A stretch of DNA of 64,000 nucleotides, taken from Pseudomonas sp. ANT_H4 (GTDB lineage Bacteria; Pseudomonadota; Gammaproteobacteria; Pseudomonadales; Pseudomonadaceae). Where the stretch lies: NCBI RefSeq assembly GCF_008369295.1, contig NZ_VOBG01000007.1, positions 186,001 through 250,000 on the forward strand. Direction: 5' to 3'. Numbering within the stretch: position 1 is the stretch's first letter; the number at the start of each line of letters is the position of its first letter. This document shows positions 9,219 to 18,496 of this stretch, piece after piece. The notes under the pieces were generated by a model. It saw nothing but the letters and a program-made list of their open reading frames with translations, was not told the DNA's origin and did not search any database. The position numbers and the translations under genes are program-made.

Positions 9219-9905
9219 TCAGAGAAGCGACACCAATAAAGGTGCGGCGAACAGGTTGAGCAAACCCGTCAAGACCATGACCAGGCCCGCCACCGAACCT
9301 TCCTCACTGCCCACTTCATGGGCACGACTGACGCCCGCCCCATGCGCCCCGACACCAAACAAGGCGCCCCGAGCCAGGGCACTGCGCAACGGCAGCCACT
9401 TGAGCAGCACCCCGCCGAGCATGGCACCAAATACGCCGGTGAACATCACGAATACCGCCGTCAGTTCTGGCACGCCGCCCAGGTCATGGGCCATGGGCAT
9501 GGCAAACGGCGTGGTGATCGAGCGCGGCACCAGCGACAGGGTTACCGAACTGTCCAATGCCAACGCCTTGGCCAGCCCGAACGAGGTGCCGATGGAAGCC
9601 ACACTGCCCGCCAGCATCCCCAGCAACAACGCCGGCCAATGGCGCATCAGCAACTGGCGTTGTTGCCAGATCGGAATGGCAAAGGCCACGGTGACCGGGC
9701 CCAGCACCAACATCAGCCAGTGGGTGTCGGTGGAGTATTCGGCATAAGCGGTGTTCAGCGGCACAGCCACCGCCAGCAACAGCGCCGGCACCAGAATCAG
9801 CGGCGACAACAAGTAGCGCCCGGTGCGCCGGTAGATCCAGCGGCTGAACACATAGGCGGCCAACGTCAGGGCCAACCAGAACATCGGCATCAGCTCAAGC
9901 TTCAT
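9219..9905 (-). CDS. LrgB-family integral membrane protein
   Basis: A 228-residue protein with about six or seven hydrophobic segments and the LrgB signatures SLVPRSITTPFAM and GVGAHGAGVSRA. LrgB works with LrgA/CidA in bacteria. The pair is linked to control of murein hydrolase export and, in several species, to uptake of pyruvate or export of small metabolites. It overlaps the end of the LrgA gene by 11 bp. The divergent LysR gene at 10374 is the likely regulator. Which of the proposed activities applies here is not visible. Confidence 0.9.
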   Translation of the reverse strand: MKLELMPMFWLALTLAAYVFSRWIYRRTGRYLLSPLILVPALLLAVAVPLNTAYAEYSTDTHWLMLVLGPVTVAFAIPIWQQRQLLMRHWPALLLGMLAGSVASIGTSFGLAKALALDSSVTLSLVPRSITTPFAMPMAHDLGGVPELTAVFVMFTGVFGAMLGGVLLKWLPLRSALARGALFGVGAHGAGVSRAHEVGSEEGSVAGLVMVLTGLLNLFAAPLLVSLL

Positions 9906-10281
9906 GGCGCAGTTTCCAGCGGCATACCACCTCTACGGTGAAGGCCGTTACCAGCATGACCATCAGGGTACTGAAGCCGATCACCAGCATGATCCGCCAA
10001 CCGTCATGGCGCAGCAGGCCACCGTAGTCGAGCAGGCTCATCAGGGCCGGAATAAAGAACAGCAGCATTTCCGCAATCAACACGCCAGCGCCCAATTGCA
10101 GGGCCGCCGGCTTGATCAGGCCGCTGGCGAATACCAGTAACAACAGGCCCAGGCCGATCACGCCGCCGGGAATTGGCCACGCCAGCCACACCGCCAGTTG
10201 ACAGCCCAGCAGGTAAATCGCCAGCAGTACCACCAGTTCAACCAGCAACCGGCCAAGGTGTTTGAAGGTGAAACTTTTCAT
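9895..10281 (-). CDS. LrgA/CidA-family membrane protein
   Basis: A small hydrophobic protein of 128 residues from the ATG at 10281 (137 from an ATG at 10308). Four membrane spans are expected, with the CidA/LrgA pattern YLLGCQLAVWLAWPIPGGVIGLGLL. The downstream start is preferred because GAGGA stands about 9-13 nt before it. First gene of the lrgA-lrgB operon. It is divergent from a LysR regulator, the usual arrangement for cidABC-type loci. Confidence 0.88.
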   Translation of the reverse strand: MKSFTFKHLGRLLVELVVLLAIYLLGCQLAVWLAWPIPGGVIGLGLLLLVFASGLIKPAALQLGAGVLIAEMLLFFIPALMSLLDYGGLLRHDGWRIMLVIGFSTLMVMLVTAFTVEVVCRWKLRHEA

Positions 10282-10357
10282 GAGCTTTGAGTCCTCGCAA
10301 GCACTCATTTTAAAGAGTCGCCTGACATCCCCAAAGCGAATTGTTAGACTGCAAACT

Positions 10358-10372
10358 ATTCCAAACTGGAAT
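10358..10372. promoter_or_regulatory. Likely LysR-type operator between lrgA and its regulator
   Basis: ATTCCA-AAC-TGGAAT is a perfect 6-bp inverted repeat that fits the T-N11-A form of LysR sites. It ends immediately before the LysR start codon at 10374 and lies about 77 bp from the lrgA start, so it could serve both genes. Confidence 0.5.
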
Positions 10373-10373
10373 C

Positions 10374-11276
10374 ATGGCAATGGAATTCAAACAGCTGCGC
10401 AGCTTTGTCGAAGTGGTTCATCGAGGTGGTTTTACCCAGGCGGGAAAAACCCTGCACATCAGCCAATCTGCCGTCAGCAAGCAGGTGGCGCAGTTGGAAC
10501 AGAGCCTCGGCACGCCGCTGCTCGATCGCATGGGCTCGCAGGTACGCCTGACCGCCGCCGGCCAAGTGGTGTTGCAACGGGCCGAAGCGATGTTGCGCCT
10601 GCAAAACGAGTTGCTCAGTGAACTGGACGATTTGAATCAGATGACCCGCGGCGAATTGCGCATGGGCTTGCCGCAACTGGGCGGTGACATTCTGTTCGCC
10701 CGCCTGTTTGCCGAATACCGACGGCGCTATCCCAATGTGACCATCCAGTTGCTTGAAGGCGGCAGCCGCAACATTGAGCAGGCGATCCTCAATGGCGAAC
10801 TGGAAGTAGGCGGCAGCTTGATGCCCACCAACCCGGCCTTTGCCTGGCAAGCGTTCTGCGATGAGCCGCTGGATGCTTTGTTGCCGATGGACCATCCCCT
10901 GGCGGATAACGCGCAGATCCGCCTGGAGGAATTGGCGGACACGCCGTTCCTGATGTACCAGCGCAGCTTTGTCTTGAACGACCGATTGCTGCAAGCCTGT
11001 CAGCAGGTGGGCTTTACACCGAAGGAAAGCGGACGCAGCGGCCAGGCGGATTTTCTCGCGGCGCTGGTGGCCGCCGGCCAGGGCGTGGTGTTGCTGCCCA
11101 GCGTGGTGGCCCGGGGCCTGGTGCGCCCCGGCGTGGTACGCCTGACGCTCAAGGCCCCGGAGTACCTGCGCTGGGACATCGCCTTTATCTGGCGTGAGGG
11201 CGCTTATCTGTCGAAAGCTGCCCAGGCCTGGCTGGCATTGCTGCGCGAGTACCCGATCAGCCGCGCAGTGCAGTAA
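10374..11276 (+). CDS. LysR-family transcriptional regulator
   Basis: About 300 residues. An N-terminal winged HTH (MEFKQLRSFVEVVHRGGFTQ, KTLHISQSAVSKQVAQLE) is followed by a two-lobed substrate-binding domain. It resembles regulators of the CynR/CysB-like branch and is divergent from lrgAB, so it probably controls that operon, as CidR does elsewhere. ATG codons at 10374 and 10380 are both possible; GGA lies just before the first. Its 3' end overlaps the convergent flavodoxin gene by 20 bp. Confidence 0.88.
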   Translation: MAMEFKQLRSFVEVVHRGGFTQAGKTLHISQSAVSKQVAQLEQSLGTPLLDRMGSQVRLTAAGQVVLQRAEAMLRLQNELLSELDDLNQMTRGELRMGLPQLGGDILFARLFAEYRRRYPNVTIQLLEGGSRNIEQAILNGELEVGGSLMPTNPAFAWQAFCDEPLDALLPMDHPLADNAQIRLEELADTPFLMYQRSFVLNDRLLQACQQVGFTPKESGRSGQADFLAALVAAGQGVVLLPSVVARGLVRPGVVRLTLKAPEYLRWDIAFIWREGAYLSKAAQAWLALLREYPISRAVQ

Positions 11277-11712
11277 CCAGCTCGGCCAGCCACGGTTCGG
11301 CGTCAGTTTCCGGGGTCACACTTTCGCTGGCGTCCAAACGCAACATCGGCAGCACTTCGCGCACGCCCAACTCGCCAAACAACTCGCGCATTTGCTCGCC
11401 ACCGCCGCAAAAGGTATCGCCGTAGCTGGAGTCGCCCAGGCCGATCACCGCGCCAGGCAAACCACGCCAGGCTGCCGGCAATTGGTCGCGGATGGTCGAA
11501 TACAACGGCTGCAAGTTGTCCGGCAACTCGCCCATGCCGGTGGTGGAGGTAACGGCCAAAAAAGCCTCGGGGGCAAAGCCCTGGATGTCCGCCAGGGTCG
11601 CCCGAGGGTTGTGCCAGGCGTCGAAACCGGCTGCATTAAGGAGTGTTGCAGCGTGGCGGGCGACTTCTTCAGCCGTGCCGTACACCGAGCCGGAAAGGAT
11701 GGCGACTTTCAT
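11257..11712 (-). CDS. Flavodoxin (MioC-like)
   Basis: A 151-residue FMN-binding flavodoxin with the phosphate loop SGSVYGTAEEVA at the N-terminus, TSTTGMGELPDN for the first FMN loop and GLGDSSYGDTFCGGG for the second. It matches the MioC/short-chain flavodoxin group that donates electrons to oxidoreductases. The ATG at 11712 is used; a TTG directly before it is also open. It stands alone, convergent with the LysR gene. The electron partner is unknown. Confidence 0.88.
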   Translation of the reverse strand: MKVAILSGSVYGTAEEVARHAATLLNAAGFDAWHNPRATLADIQGFAPEAFLAVTSTTGMGELPDNLQPLYSTIRDQLPAAWRGLPGAVIGLGDSSYGDTFCGGGEQMRELFGELGVREVLPMLRLDASESVTPETDAEPWLAELVTALRG

Positions 11713-11864
11713 CAAACTGATCCTGTAGCTGAGTAAAAGCCTGGGATATTAACAGCTGGCGCGAACGTTTCAGTGAATGCCGCCTACTATTCAATGATGG
11801 CAAGTAGACAGGCCGTTGGCGTGTCTTAAACTGCACACTCCAAAAACAAGCCATGGACCGCTCA

Positions 11865-12332
11865 ATGATTAACGCCCAATTGATGCAAATGGTCATCAAC
11901 GCCTCCAACGACGGCATCGTCATCGCCGAAAAGGAAGGCAAAGACAAACCATTGATTTATGTAAACCCCGCCTTCGAACGCTTGACCGGCTACACCCGCG
12001 AAGAAATCCTCTACCAGGACTGCCGCTTCCTGCAATCGGGCGATCGTGACCAGCCCTCACTGATAGCCATTCGCGAAGCGCTGGACACCGAAGGCGCCTG
12101 CCGGGCAATCCTGCGTAATTACCGCAAGGACGGCACGCATTTCTGGAATGAGCTGTCGTTATCAACGGTTTACAACCAAGCCGATAAACAGACTTACTTC
12201 GTCGGTGTGCAAAAAGACATCACGGCTCAAGTCAAGGCTCAGCAGCGTGTCGCGCAACTGGAAAGCCAACTGGCCGCCGTTACAGCCGAACTTTTCGCAC
12301 TCAAAGCGACGAGCGGATCTAACAAAATTTAG
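11865..12332 (+). CDS. Short LOV-domain blue-light photoreceptor (PpSB-LOV type)
   Basis: A 155-residue protein made of one LOV/PAS domain plus a C-terminal coiled-coil helix. The flavin-binding block NPAFERLTGYTREEILYQDCRFLQ includes the photoactive Cys, at residue 53 if translation starts at 11865. That is the same position as in the well-studied Pseudomonas putida SB1-LOV, and N-terminal MINAQLMQMVINASNDGIV also aligns. An ATG four codons upstream (11853) is possible. With no effector domain it must act through a partner. The MerR gene at 12999-13958 is the obvious one, since short LOV and LitR-type genes are known neighbours that act together in light induction. Confidence 0.93.
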   Translation: MINAQLMQMVINASNDGIVIAEKEGKDKPLIYVNPAFERLTGYTREEILYQDCRFLQSGDRDQPSLIAIREALDTEGACRAILRNYRKDGTHFWNELSLSTVYNQADKQTYFVGVQKDITAQVKAQQRVAQLESQLAAVTAELFALKATSGSNKI

Positions 12333-12390
12333 AAAATGCGGTCATTAGAGCGATAATCGATTTTTCCATGCATTTCCTTGAGCCCGATCA

Positions 12391-12996
12391 ATGCAACGCG
12401 ACGCGCTATTGACGCAGGACGAGCTGGATTTTATCCAGACCATGCACCATAACCCGCAATTGAATGTGCGGGACGCGTCGTCGAGCCTGATGGTCAATGG
12501 CGGTGCGCAGATTCGTGATCTGCTCACCCGCCTGGCGGCCCATGAACACGTCACCATCCAGGCACAATTCGATAACCAGCAAATGACCTTTCCGCTGCAA
12601 CTGGTGGAAGACGAGTTTAATGCCGTCCACCTGCGCTTGGGCGTGCCGAGCATTTTCGAAGACGGGCCGATGATTCGGCCGTGGCGGTTGCTGCTTGAGG
12701 AGCCGGTGGCCCTGGAGAACATCAAGGGCCAGCCCGGCGTGCTACTTGTTCATGAGGTGTCGTTCAAAGGGGTGCTGGTGGAAGCCCGAGGCCGGAGCAA
12801 ACCGCCGAAAACCTTTTCTTTGTGGTTCAGCCCTTCGGGCTACGAGCGTATTGCCCTGCGTGGCACCTTTGAGCGAGAAAACGCCCAGGGCTTGTTCGCC
12901 TACCGCTTAAGCCAGGGAGACGTAGACGAAACCGAACGCCTGCGCCAGTTCATCCTGCAACAACACCGCCTCGCCCACCCTGAAGTTCACGCCTGA
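12391..12996 (+). CDS. Hypothetical protein with a degenerate PilZ-like domain
   Basis: A 201-residue soluble protein. The N-terminal half (to about residue 110) resembles the YcgR-N/PilZN barrel only in length and pattern. The C-terminal half has EVSFKG where PilZ proteins have D/N-x-S-x-x-G, and the RxxxR c-di-GMP motif is not visible before it. If it is PilZ-related, nucleotide binding is therefore doubtful. It lies between the LOV and MerR light-sensing genes, in the LOV orientation and 58 bp after it, and so may be co-transcribed. The function is unknown. Confidence 0.55.
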   Translation: MQRDALLTQDELDFIQTMHHNPQLNVRDASSSLMVNGGAQIRDLLTRLAAHEHVTIQAQFDNQQMTFPLQLVEDEFNAVHLRLGVPSIFEDGPMIRPWRLLLEEPVALENIKGQPGVLLVHEVSFKGVLVEARGRSKPPKTFSLWFSPSGYERIALRGTFERENAQGLFAYRLSQGDVDETERLRQFILQQHRLAHPEVHA

Positions 12997-12998
12997 TC

Positions 12999-13958
12999 TC
13001 AGGTATCCAGCGTCCCGCCGAGAAACTGCTGCAAGCGCCGCTGCATCAATCGCCCTTCATTACCCAGGCAGCCGATGGACGAACCGGCCAAGTAGTGCTC
13101 GGCCAGGTCCGAGGCATCGCCGGCCAACAGCAACGGGCAATTGAGGGTCAATGCCAACCGACTCAAACGTCGCGGCAATTCGCTGGTCGGCGAATGGTTG
13201 GAAAACACCACCAAGGCTTGCGGCCGGGTCTTTTCACAGATCAGCGTCAACTCATCAAATGGCTGGCCCATGCTCAGTACGCGAACAGCCAACTCGTCAC
13301 CGCCCATCAATACACCGGCTACGAGCAACTCCAGTTCACGGCATTCACCAGCAATGACGGCCAGCAATATCCGCGGCGCTTGGGAGGCACATGCCAGTTG
13401 CAGGCGCTGCCAGGTCCGGGCACGCAAGAAACTGTCGAAAAACAGCCACTCGCTAGCCTGGCCAAAACGGCCCTGATGGCGCAACAGCTGGTGCCAGAGC
13501 GGCATCAGGATGTCCTGAAACACCACTGGCGTGGGGTAAGCGGCAAAGATCTGCCCGTACAGACGGTCCAACTGCCGATCATCAAAAGCGCCGATGGCCT
13601 GCTGCAGTTGCAGTTGCCACTGAGTCCACTCGTGATATTCGGCGTCTTCCCGGACGTTGCGCGGTGACAGGTCTGGCCCATCGCCGCGAGCGAGAATCTT
13701 GCCCACCTTACTGACCGCGACGCCGCGCTCAATCCAATCGAGAATACGATGGACGGTCTCAATATCGTCCCGGGAATACAACCGATGCCCGCTTTCGGTG
13801 CGCACCGGCTGAATCAGGCCGTAGCGTCGCTCCCACGCCCGCAGCGTGACCGGGTTGATTCCTGTCAATCTCGCTACTTCGCGAATCGGGAACAGCTCAT
13901 CCCCATTGGATGTGCCGCCATGCGCAGTTTCAAGTTGAAGAGCAGTGATTACAGGCAT
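12999..13958 (-). CDS. LitR/CarH-like MerR regulator, class II type (PplR homologue)
   Basis: A 319-residue protein. The N-terminal MerR HTH (FPIREVARLTGINPVTLRAW, ERRYGL, ESGHRLYS) is followed by a helical bundle and a Rossmann-like cobalamin-binding-type domain. The B12 base-off motif DxHxxG is absent, and so is the WxxxEH ligand motif of CarH (the region reads FGQASEWLFFDSFL). This fits the B12-independent class II LitR proteins of Pseudomonas. In P. putida three such regulators and two short LOV proteins jointly control light-inducible genes. The ATG at 13958 is chosen because the family signature begins shortly after it. It is convergent with the PilZ-like gene, 2 bp apart. Confidence 0.85.
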   Translation of the reverse strand: MPVITALQLETAHGGTSNGDELFPIREVARLTGINPVTLRAWERRYGLIQPVRTESGHRLYSRDDIETVHRILDWIERGVAVSKVGKILARGDGPDLSPRNVREDAEYHEWTQWQLQLQQAIGAFDDRQLDRLYGQIFAAYPTPVVFQDILMPLWHQLLRHQGRFGQASEWLFFDSFLRARTWQRLQLACASQAPRILLAVIAGECRELELLVAGVLMGGDELAVRVLSMGQPFDELTLICEKTRPQALVVFSNHSPTSELPRRLSRLALTLNCPLLLAGDASDLAEHYLAGSSIGCLGNEGRLMQRRLQQFLGGTLDT

Positions 13959-14187
13959 CAGTGAACACAAACACCAGGAAAAAAGTTGGATCCCATTTAA
14001 CGCCTTACACCTGTCGGTTTCAAGGTCCTGGCCCAACCGACCAATGCCGCTGGTGTATTTCGTCAATTCAGGAATAATCCTTGCTAGGTTTTTAAAACCA
14101 GAAATTTAGCGCAGCCGCTCTACCCCGCAGCTGCGTCTGGTGCGCCACCTACCCGGTACCGTGCGCCCATATATACGGAGATACACA

Positions 14188-14748
14188 ATGTCTACCCTAC
14201 CCGTTACCTTGATGGTCGCGCGCCGCGTGGCCAAAGGTCGCTATCAAGACTTGATGGTCTGGTTGCGCGAAGGCGAGCAATTGGCCACTGACTTCCCCGG
14301 TTATCTGGGCTCCGGCGTGCTTGCACCGCCTCCCGATGACGACGAATTCCAGATCATCTTCCGTTTTGCCAATGAGCAGACCCTGCATGCCTGGGAGTTC
14401 TCCGCCTCGCGCAGCGCCTGGCTCGGCCGTGGCAGCGAGTTGTTCGCCGACCCGTCGGAACATCGAGTCCGTGGCATGGACGGCTGGTTTGGCGCGATCG
14501 GCCAACGCCCCCCGCGCTGGAAGCAGGCAGTTGCCATCTGGCTGGCATTTTTCCCGGTGTCGCTACTGTTCAATTTCGGGCTTGAGCCGTTGCTCGCCGA
14601 ACTGGGGCTATTGAGTCGCGTACTGGTCAGCACCCTGGCGCTGACGCCGTTGATGGTCTACCTCTTTATTCCGCTGTCGACTCATCTGCTGGCCAGTTGG
14701 TTACATCCTGCGCCATTGCGGGTAAAACCCACTGAAGCAGCGGTTTGA
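14188..14748 (+). CDS. Antibiotic-biosynthesis-monooxygenase-domain membrane protein
   Basis: A 186-residue protein. The first 95 residues fit the ABM ferredoxin-like fold (VTLMVARRVAKGRYQDLMVW, FPGYLGSGV, FQIIFRFA). Two hydrophobic segments follow (about 115-137 and 143-168), so it is probably bound to the inner membrane. Proteins of this layout are common in Pseudomonas and their reaction is unknown. GGAG lies 8 nt before the ATG. It is divergent from the MerR regulator across 229 bp, so it is a candidate target of that regulator, although I found no perfect PplR box in the gap. Confidence 0.8.
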   Translation: MSTLPVTLMVARRVAKGRYQDLMVWLREGEQLATDFPGYLGSGVLAPPPDDDEFQIIFRFANEQTLHAWEFSASRSAWLGRGSELFADPSEHRVRGMDGWFGAIGQRPPRWKQAVAIWLAFFPVSLLFNFGLEPLLAELGLLSRVLVSTLALTPLMVYLFIPLSTHLLASWLHPAPLRVKPTEAAV

Positions 14749-14768
14749 GCTAGTCCGCAACTGGCCGG

Positions 14769-14781
14769 TCGCTGGTATAGT
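14769..14781 (+). promoter_or_regulatory. Extended -10 promoter for folM
   Basis: TGG-TATAGT at 14773-14781 is an extended -10 element ending about 28 bp before the folM ATG. No good -35 lies at the standard spacing, as is common for extended -10 promoters. Confidence 0.4.
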
Positions 14782-14809
14782 TTTAGCCTCCCAGCGACCC
14801 GAGCCTCCC

Positions 14810-15520
14810 ATGACCTCATCTCCCGCCCCGATCCTGATCACCGGTGCCGGCCAGCGTGTCGGCCTGCATTGCGCTTTACGCCTGCTGGACGAGGGGCAGC
14901 CGGTGATTTTCAGCTATCGCAGCGAACGTCCCGGCGTACAGACCCTGCGTGATCGCGGCGCGATTGCCTTGTTTGCCGACTTCTCCTGCGAGGCCGGCAT
15001 CCTTGCCTTCATCGATGAACTGAACGCTCATACCAGCAGCCTGCGCGCGATCATTCATAATGCCTCGGCCTGGGAAGCGGAAACGCCGGGCGATGAAAGC
15101 CGGGCCTTTGCTGACATGTTCAGCGTGCACATGCTTGCGCCGTACCTGATCAACCTTCATTGTGCGCACTTGCTGCAACGTTCCATACCGGCCGATATCC
15201 TGCACATCAGCGACGACGTGACCCGCAAGGGCAGCCGCCAGCACATCGCCTATTGCGCCACCAAGGCCGGGCTCGACAGCCTGACCTTATCCTTTGCCGC
15301 CAAATACGCGCCGCAGATCAAGGTCAACGGCATCGCGCCGGCAATGGTGATGTTCAACGAAGACGACGACGCGGCCTACCGCGCCAAGGTCCTAGGCAAG
15401 TCGGTACTGGGCATCGAGCCCGGTCCCGAAGTGATTTACCAGAGCGTGCGTTACCTGCTGGATAACCCTTATATCACCGGAACGACCCTGACCGTCAACG
15501 GCGGGCGACACATCAAATAA
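14810..15520 (+). CDS. folM: Dihydromonapterin reductase FolM
   Basis: A 236-residue SDR with the cofactor loop ITGAGQRVG, active-site S in LHISDDVT and the Y-x-x-x-K pair in YCATKAG, plus the C-terminal [13 protein letters not shown] typical of FolM/pteridine reductases. FolM reduces dihydromonapterin to tetrahydromonapterin, the cofactor of phenylalanine hydroxylase in Pseudomonas. It is first of a folM-folE-folX operon (20 bp to folE), which together makes tetrahydromonapterin from GTP. Confidence 0.93.
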   Translation: MTSSPAPILITGAGQRVGLHCALRLLDEGQPVIFSYRSERPGVQTLRDRGAIALFADFSCEAGILAFIDELNAHTSSLRAIIHNASAWEAETPGDESRAFADMFSVHMLAPYLINLHCAHLLQRSIPADILHISDDVTRKGSRQHIAYCATKAGLDSLTLSFAAKYAPQIKVNGIAPAMVMFNEDDDAAYRAKVLGKSVLGIEPGPEVIYQSVRYLLDNPYITGTTLTVNGGRHIK

Positions 15521-15540
15521 GCCGTTTGCGAGGATGCTGT

Positions 15541-16101
15541 ATGACTTTATCCCTGCCTCAGCACTACCGTGAGATTCTCAAGGGCCTGGGTGAAGACCCG
15601 GAACGCGAAGGCTTGCTCGACACGCCAAAACGCGCGGCCAAGGCCATGCAGTACCTGTGTCATGGCTACACCCAGAGCATTGATGAGATCGTCAACGGCG
15701 CGTTGTTCGCTTCCGACAGTGACGAAATGGTGATCGTCGCCAACATCGAGTTGTATTCCCTGTGCGAGCATCACCTGCTGCCCTTTATCGGCAAGGCCCA
15801 TGTGGCCTATATTCCGACGGGCAAGGTGCTGGGGCTGTCGAAGATTGCGCGCCTCGTGGACATGTTCGCCCGACGCCTGCAGATTCAGGAAAACCTCACA
15901 CGGGAAATCGCCGACGCTATCCAGGACGTTACCCAGGCCGCTGGCGTGGCGGTGGTGATCGAAGCCCAGCACATGTGCATGATGATGCGCGGCGTGGAAA
16001 AACAGAATTCAACCATGAACACCTCGGTGATGCTCGGCGCCTTCCGCGAGTCGAACACCACCCGCATGGAGTTCCTGCAACTGATTGGACGGAGCAAGTA
16101 G
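15541..16101 (+). CDS. folE: GTP cyclohydrolase I FolE
   Basis: A 186-residue enzyme that converts GTP to dihydroneopterin triphosphate. The zinc and active-site residues are in [10 protein letters not shown] (Cys75, His78) and the later HMCMMMRG Cys; GEDPEREGL and NSTMNTS are family blocks. The start is the ATG at 15541 with GAGG 9 nt upstream. It sits between folM and folX, so this copy probably feeds monapterin synthesis rather than being the only folate gene. A folE gene is among the reported light-induced genes of P. putida, but no PplR box is visible here. Confidence 0.95.
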   Translation: MTLSLPQHYREILKGLGEDPEREGLLDTPKRAAKAMQYLCHGYTQSIDEIVNGALFASDSDEMVIVANIELYSLCEHHLLPFIGKAHVAYIPTGKVLGLSKIARLVDMFARRLQIQENLTREIADAIQDVTQAAGVAVVIEAQHMCMMMRGVEKQNSTMNTSVMLGAFRESNTTRMEFLQLIGRSK

Positions 16102-16103
16102 CA

Positions 16104-16475
16104 ATGCCACAACTTCAGCCAGGCATGGCGCGCATCCGGGTCAAGGACCTGTGCCTGCGTACCTTTATCGGGATCAACGAGGATGAAATCCTCAACAAGC
16201 AGGATGTGTTGATCAACCTGACCATCCTGTATGCCGCCCAGAAAGCCGTACGCGACAACGATATCGACCACGCGTTGAACTACCGCACCATCACCAAGGC
16301 CATCATTGCCCACGTGGAGGGTAATCGCTTTGCCCTGCTGGAGCGCCTGACCCAGGAACTGCTGGACCTGGTGATGAGCAACGAGTCGGTGCTGTATGCC
16401 GAAGTCGAAGTCGACAAGCCCCATGCGTTGCGTTTTGCCGAGTCGGTGTCGATCACCCTCGCGGCGAGTCGCTAA
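16104..16475 (+). CDS. folX: Dihydroneopterin triphosphate 2'-epimerase FolX
   Basis: A 123-residue protein of the FolB/FolX tunnelling fold. Blocks [30 protein letters not shown] and [10 protein letters not shown] are characteristic, and [16 protein letters not shown] closes the fold. FolX epimerises dihydroneopterin triphosphate to the monapterin form, linking FolE and FolM. The ATG at 16104 follows the folE stop by 2 bp, so translation is coupled. Confidence 0.93.
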   Translation: MPQLQPGMARIRVKDLCLRTFIGINEDEILNKQDVLINLTILYAAQKAVRDNDIDHALNYRTITKAIIAHVEGNRFALLERLTQELLDLVMSNESVLYAEVEVDKPHALRFAESVSITLAASR

Positions 16476-16499
16476 CCCCTTACATTCGCAGTGAGCATT

Positions 16500-16796
16500 A
16501 TGAACGATCAACAACGCCTTGAACTCGAAGCCGCCGCCTTTCGCCGACTGGTCGCACACCTGGACAGCCGCAAGGATGTACAGAACATCGACCTGATGAA
16601 CCTCGCCGGGTTCTGTCGCAACTGCCTGTCCAAGTGGTACAAGGCCGAGGCCGATGAGCGCCAGATCGAGGTCAGCCTCGATGACGCCCGTGAAGTGGTG
16701 TACGGCATGCCGTACGCCGAATGGAAAGCCCAATACCAGCAAGAAGCCAGCGCCGAACAGCACGCGGCGTTCGCCAAGGGAAAAACCCATGACTGA
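16500..16796 (+). CDS. DUF1244 protein
   Basis: A 98-residue protein with the DUF1244 signature AAAFRRLVAHLDSRKDVQN, LAGFCRNCLSKWY and EVVYGMPYAEWK. The two conserved Cys in FCRNC might bind a metal. The function is unknown. It follows folX by 24 bp and overlaps the HopJ-family gene by 8 bp, an arrangement common in Pseudomonas, so it is probably in the same transcript. Confidence 0.9.
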   Translation: MNDQQRLELEAAAFRRLVAHLDSRKDVQNIDLMNLAGFCRNCLSKWYKAEADERQIEVSLDDAREVVYGMPYAEWKAQYQQEASAEQHAAFAKGKTHD

Positions 16797-17127
16797 CCTG
16801 AACACCCTCCGCGCCAGCCTCAATAGCGGCGAACACGTCTTGGCCGACACCTTGGCCTTTGTCGCCGCCGGCTACGATTACCAGCCACAGGCCTTCACCA
16901 ACGCCAGTGTGGAAAACGCTGCAGGGCAGAACGAAGGTTCTTGCAAGACCCTGGGCCTGGCCTTGTTGGAAGGCTTGAGCGATCAGGAAACACTGCTGGC
17001 GTTTGGCGAGCATTACCGGTCGGTGCTGGCCACGCCTGAGGGCAGTGACCATGGCAATATTCGTGCATTGATTGAACATGGGTTGGCGGGCGTGAAGTTT
17101 GCCACACAGCCTCTGACTCGCCGCTGA
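16789..17127 (+). CDS. HopJ-family protein
   Basis: A 112-residue protein of the HopJ family (LNSGEHVLADTLAFVAAGYDYQPQAF, NEGSCKTLGLALL, GEHYRSVLATPEGSDHGNIR). The name comes from a P. syringae protein once listed as a type III effector, but the family is widespread in bacteria without type III secretion. There is no hrp box upstream and the gene is embedded in a metabolic operon, so a housekeeping role is more likely. It overlaps DUF1244 by 8 bp. Confidence 0.88.
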   Translation: MTDLNTLRASLNSGEHVLADTLAFVAAGYDYQPQAFTNASVENAAGQNEGSCKTLGLALLEGLSDQETLLAFGEHYRSVLATPEGSDHGNIRALIEHGLAGVKFATQPLTRR

Positions 17128-17161
17128 ATGATCGTTCCCACGCCCTGCGTGGGAACGATCA
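17128..17161. repeat. Palindromic repeat (CGTTCCCACGC type)
   Basis: GATCGTTCCCACGC (17129-17142) pairs with GCGTGGGAACGATC (17147-17160) around a short CCCT-type loop. This palindrome recurs in fluorescent Pseudomonas genomes next to gene ends. It lies between the HopJ-family stop and the shared terminator. Confidence 0.65.
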
Positions 17162-17181
17162 GATCATCAGATCGCTCACAT

Positions 17182-17210
17182 AAAAAAACCGGCTTTCGCC
17201 GGTTTTTTTT
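17182..17210. terminator. Bidirectional terminator between HopJ-family gene and trxB
   Basis: AAAAAAACCGGC-TTTC-GCCGGTTTTTTTT has a GC stem flanked by A-run and T-run, so it can end both the folM operon (plus) and trxB (minus). Confidence 0.85.
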
Positions 17211-17222
17211 CATTTCAACGAT

Positions 17223-18496
<1,274 letters not shown>

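Noticed and set aside
16789..17127. HopJ-family protein as a true type III effector of the cluster at 58-64 kb
   Set aside because: No hrp box, conserved operon with DUF1244, and family present in bacteria without type III secretion.
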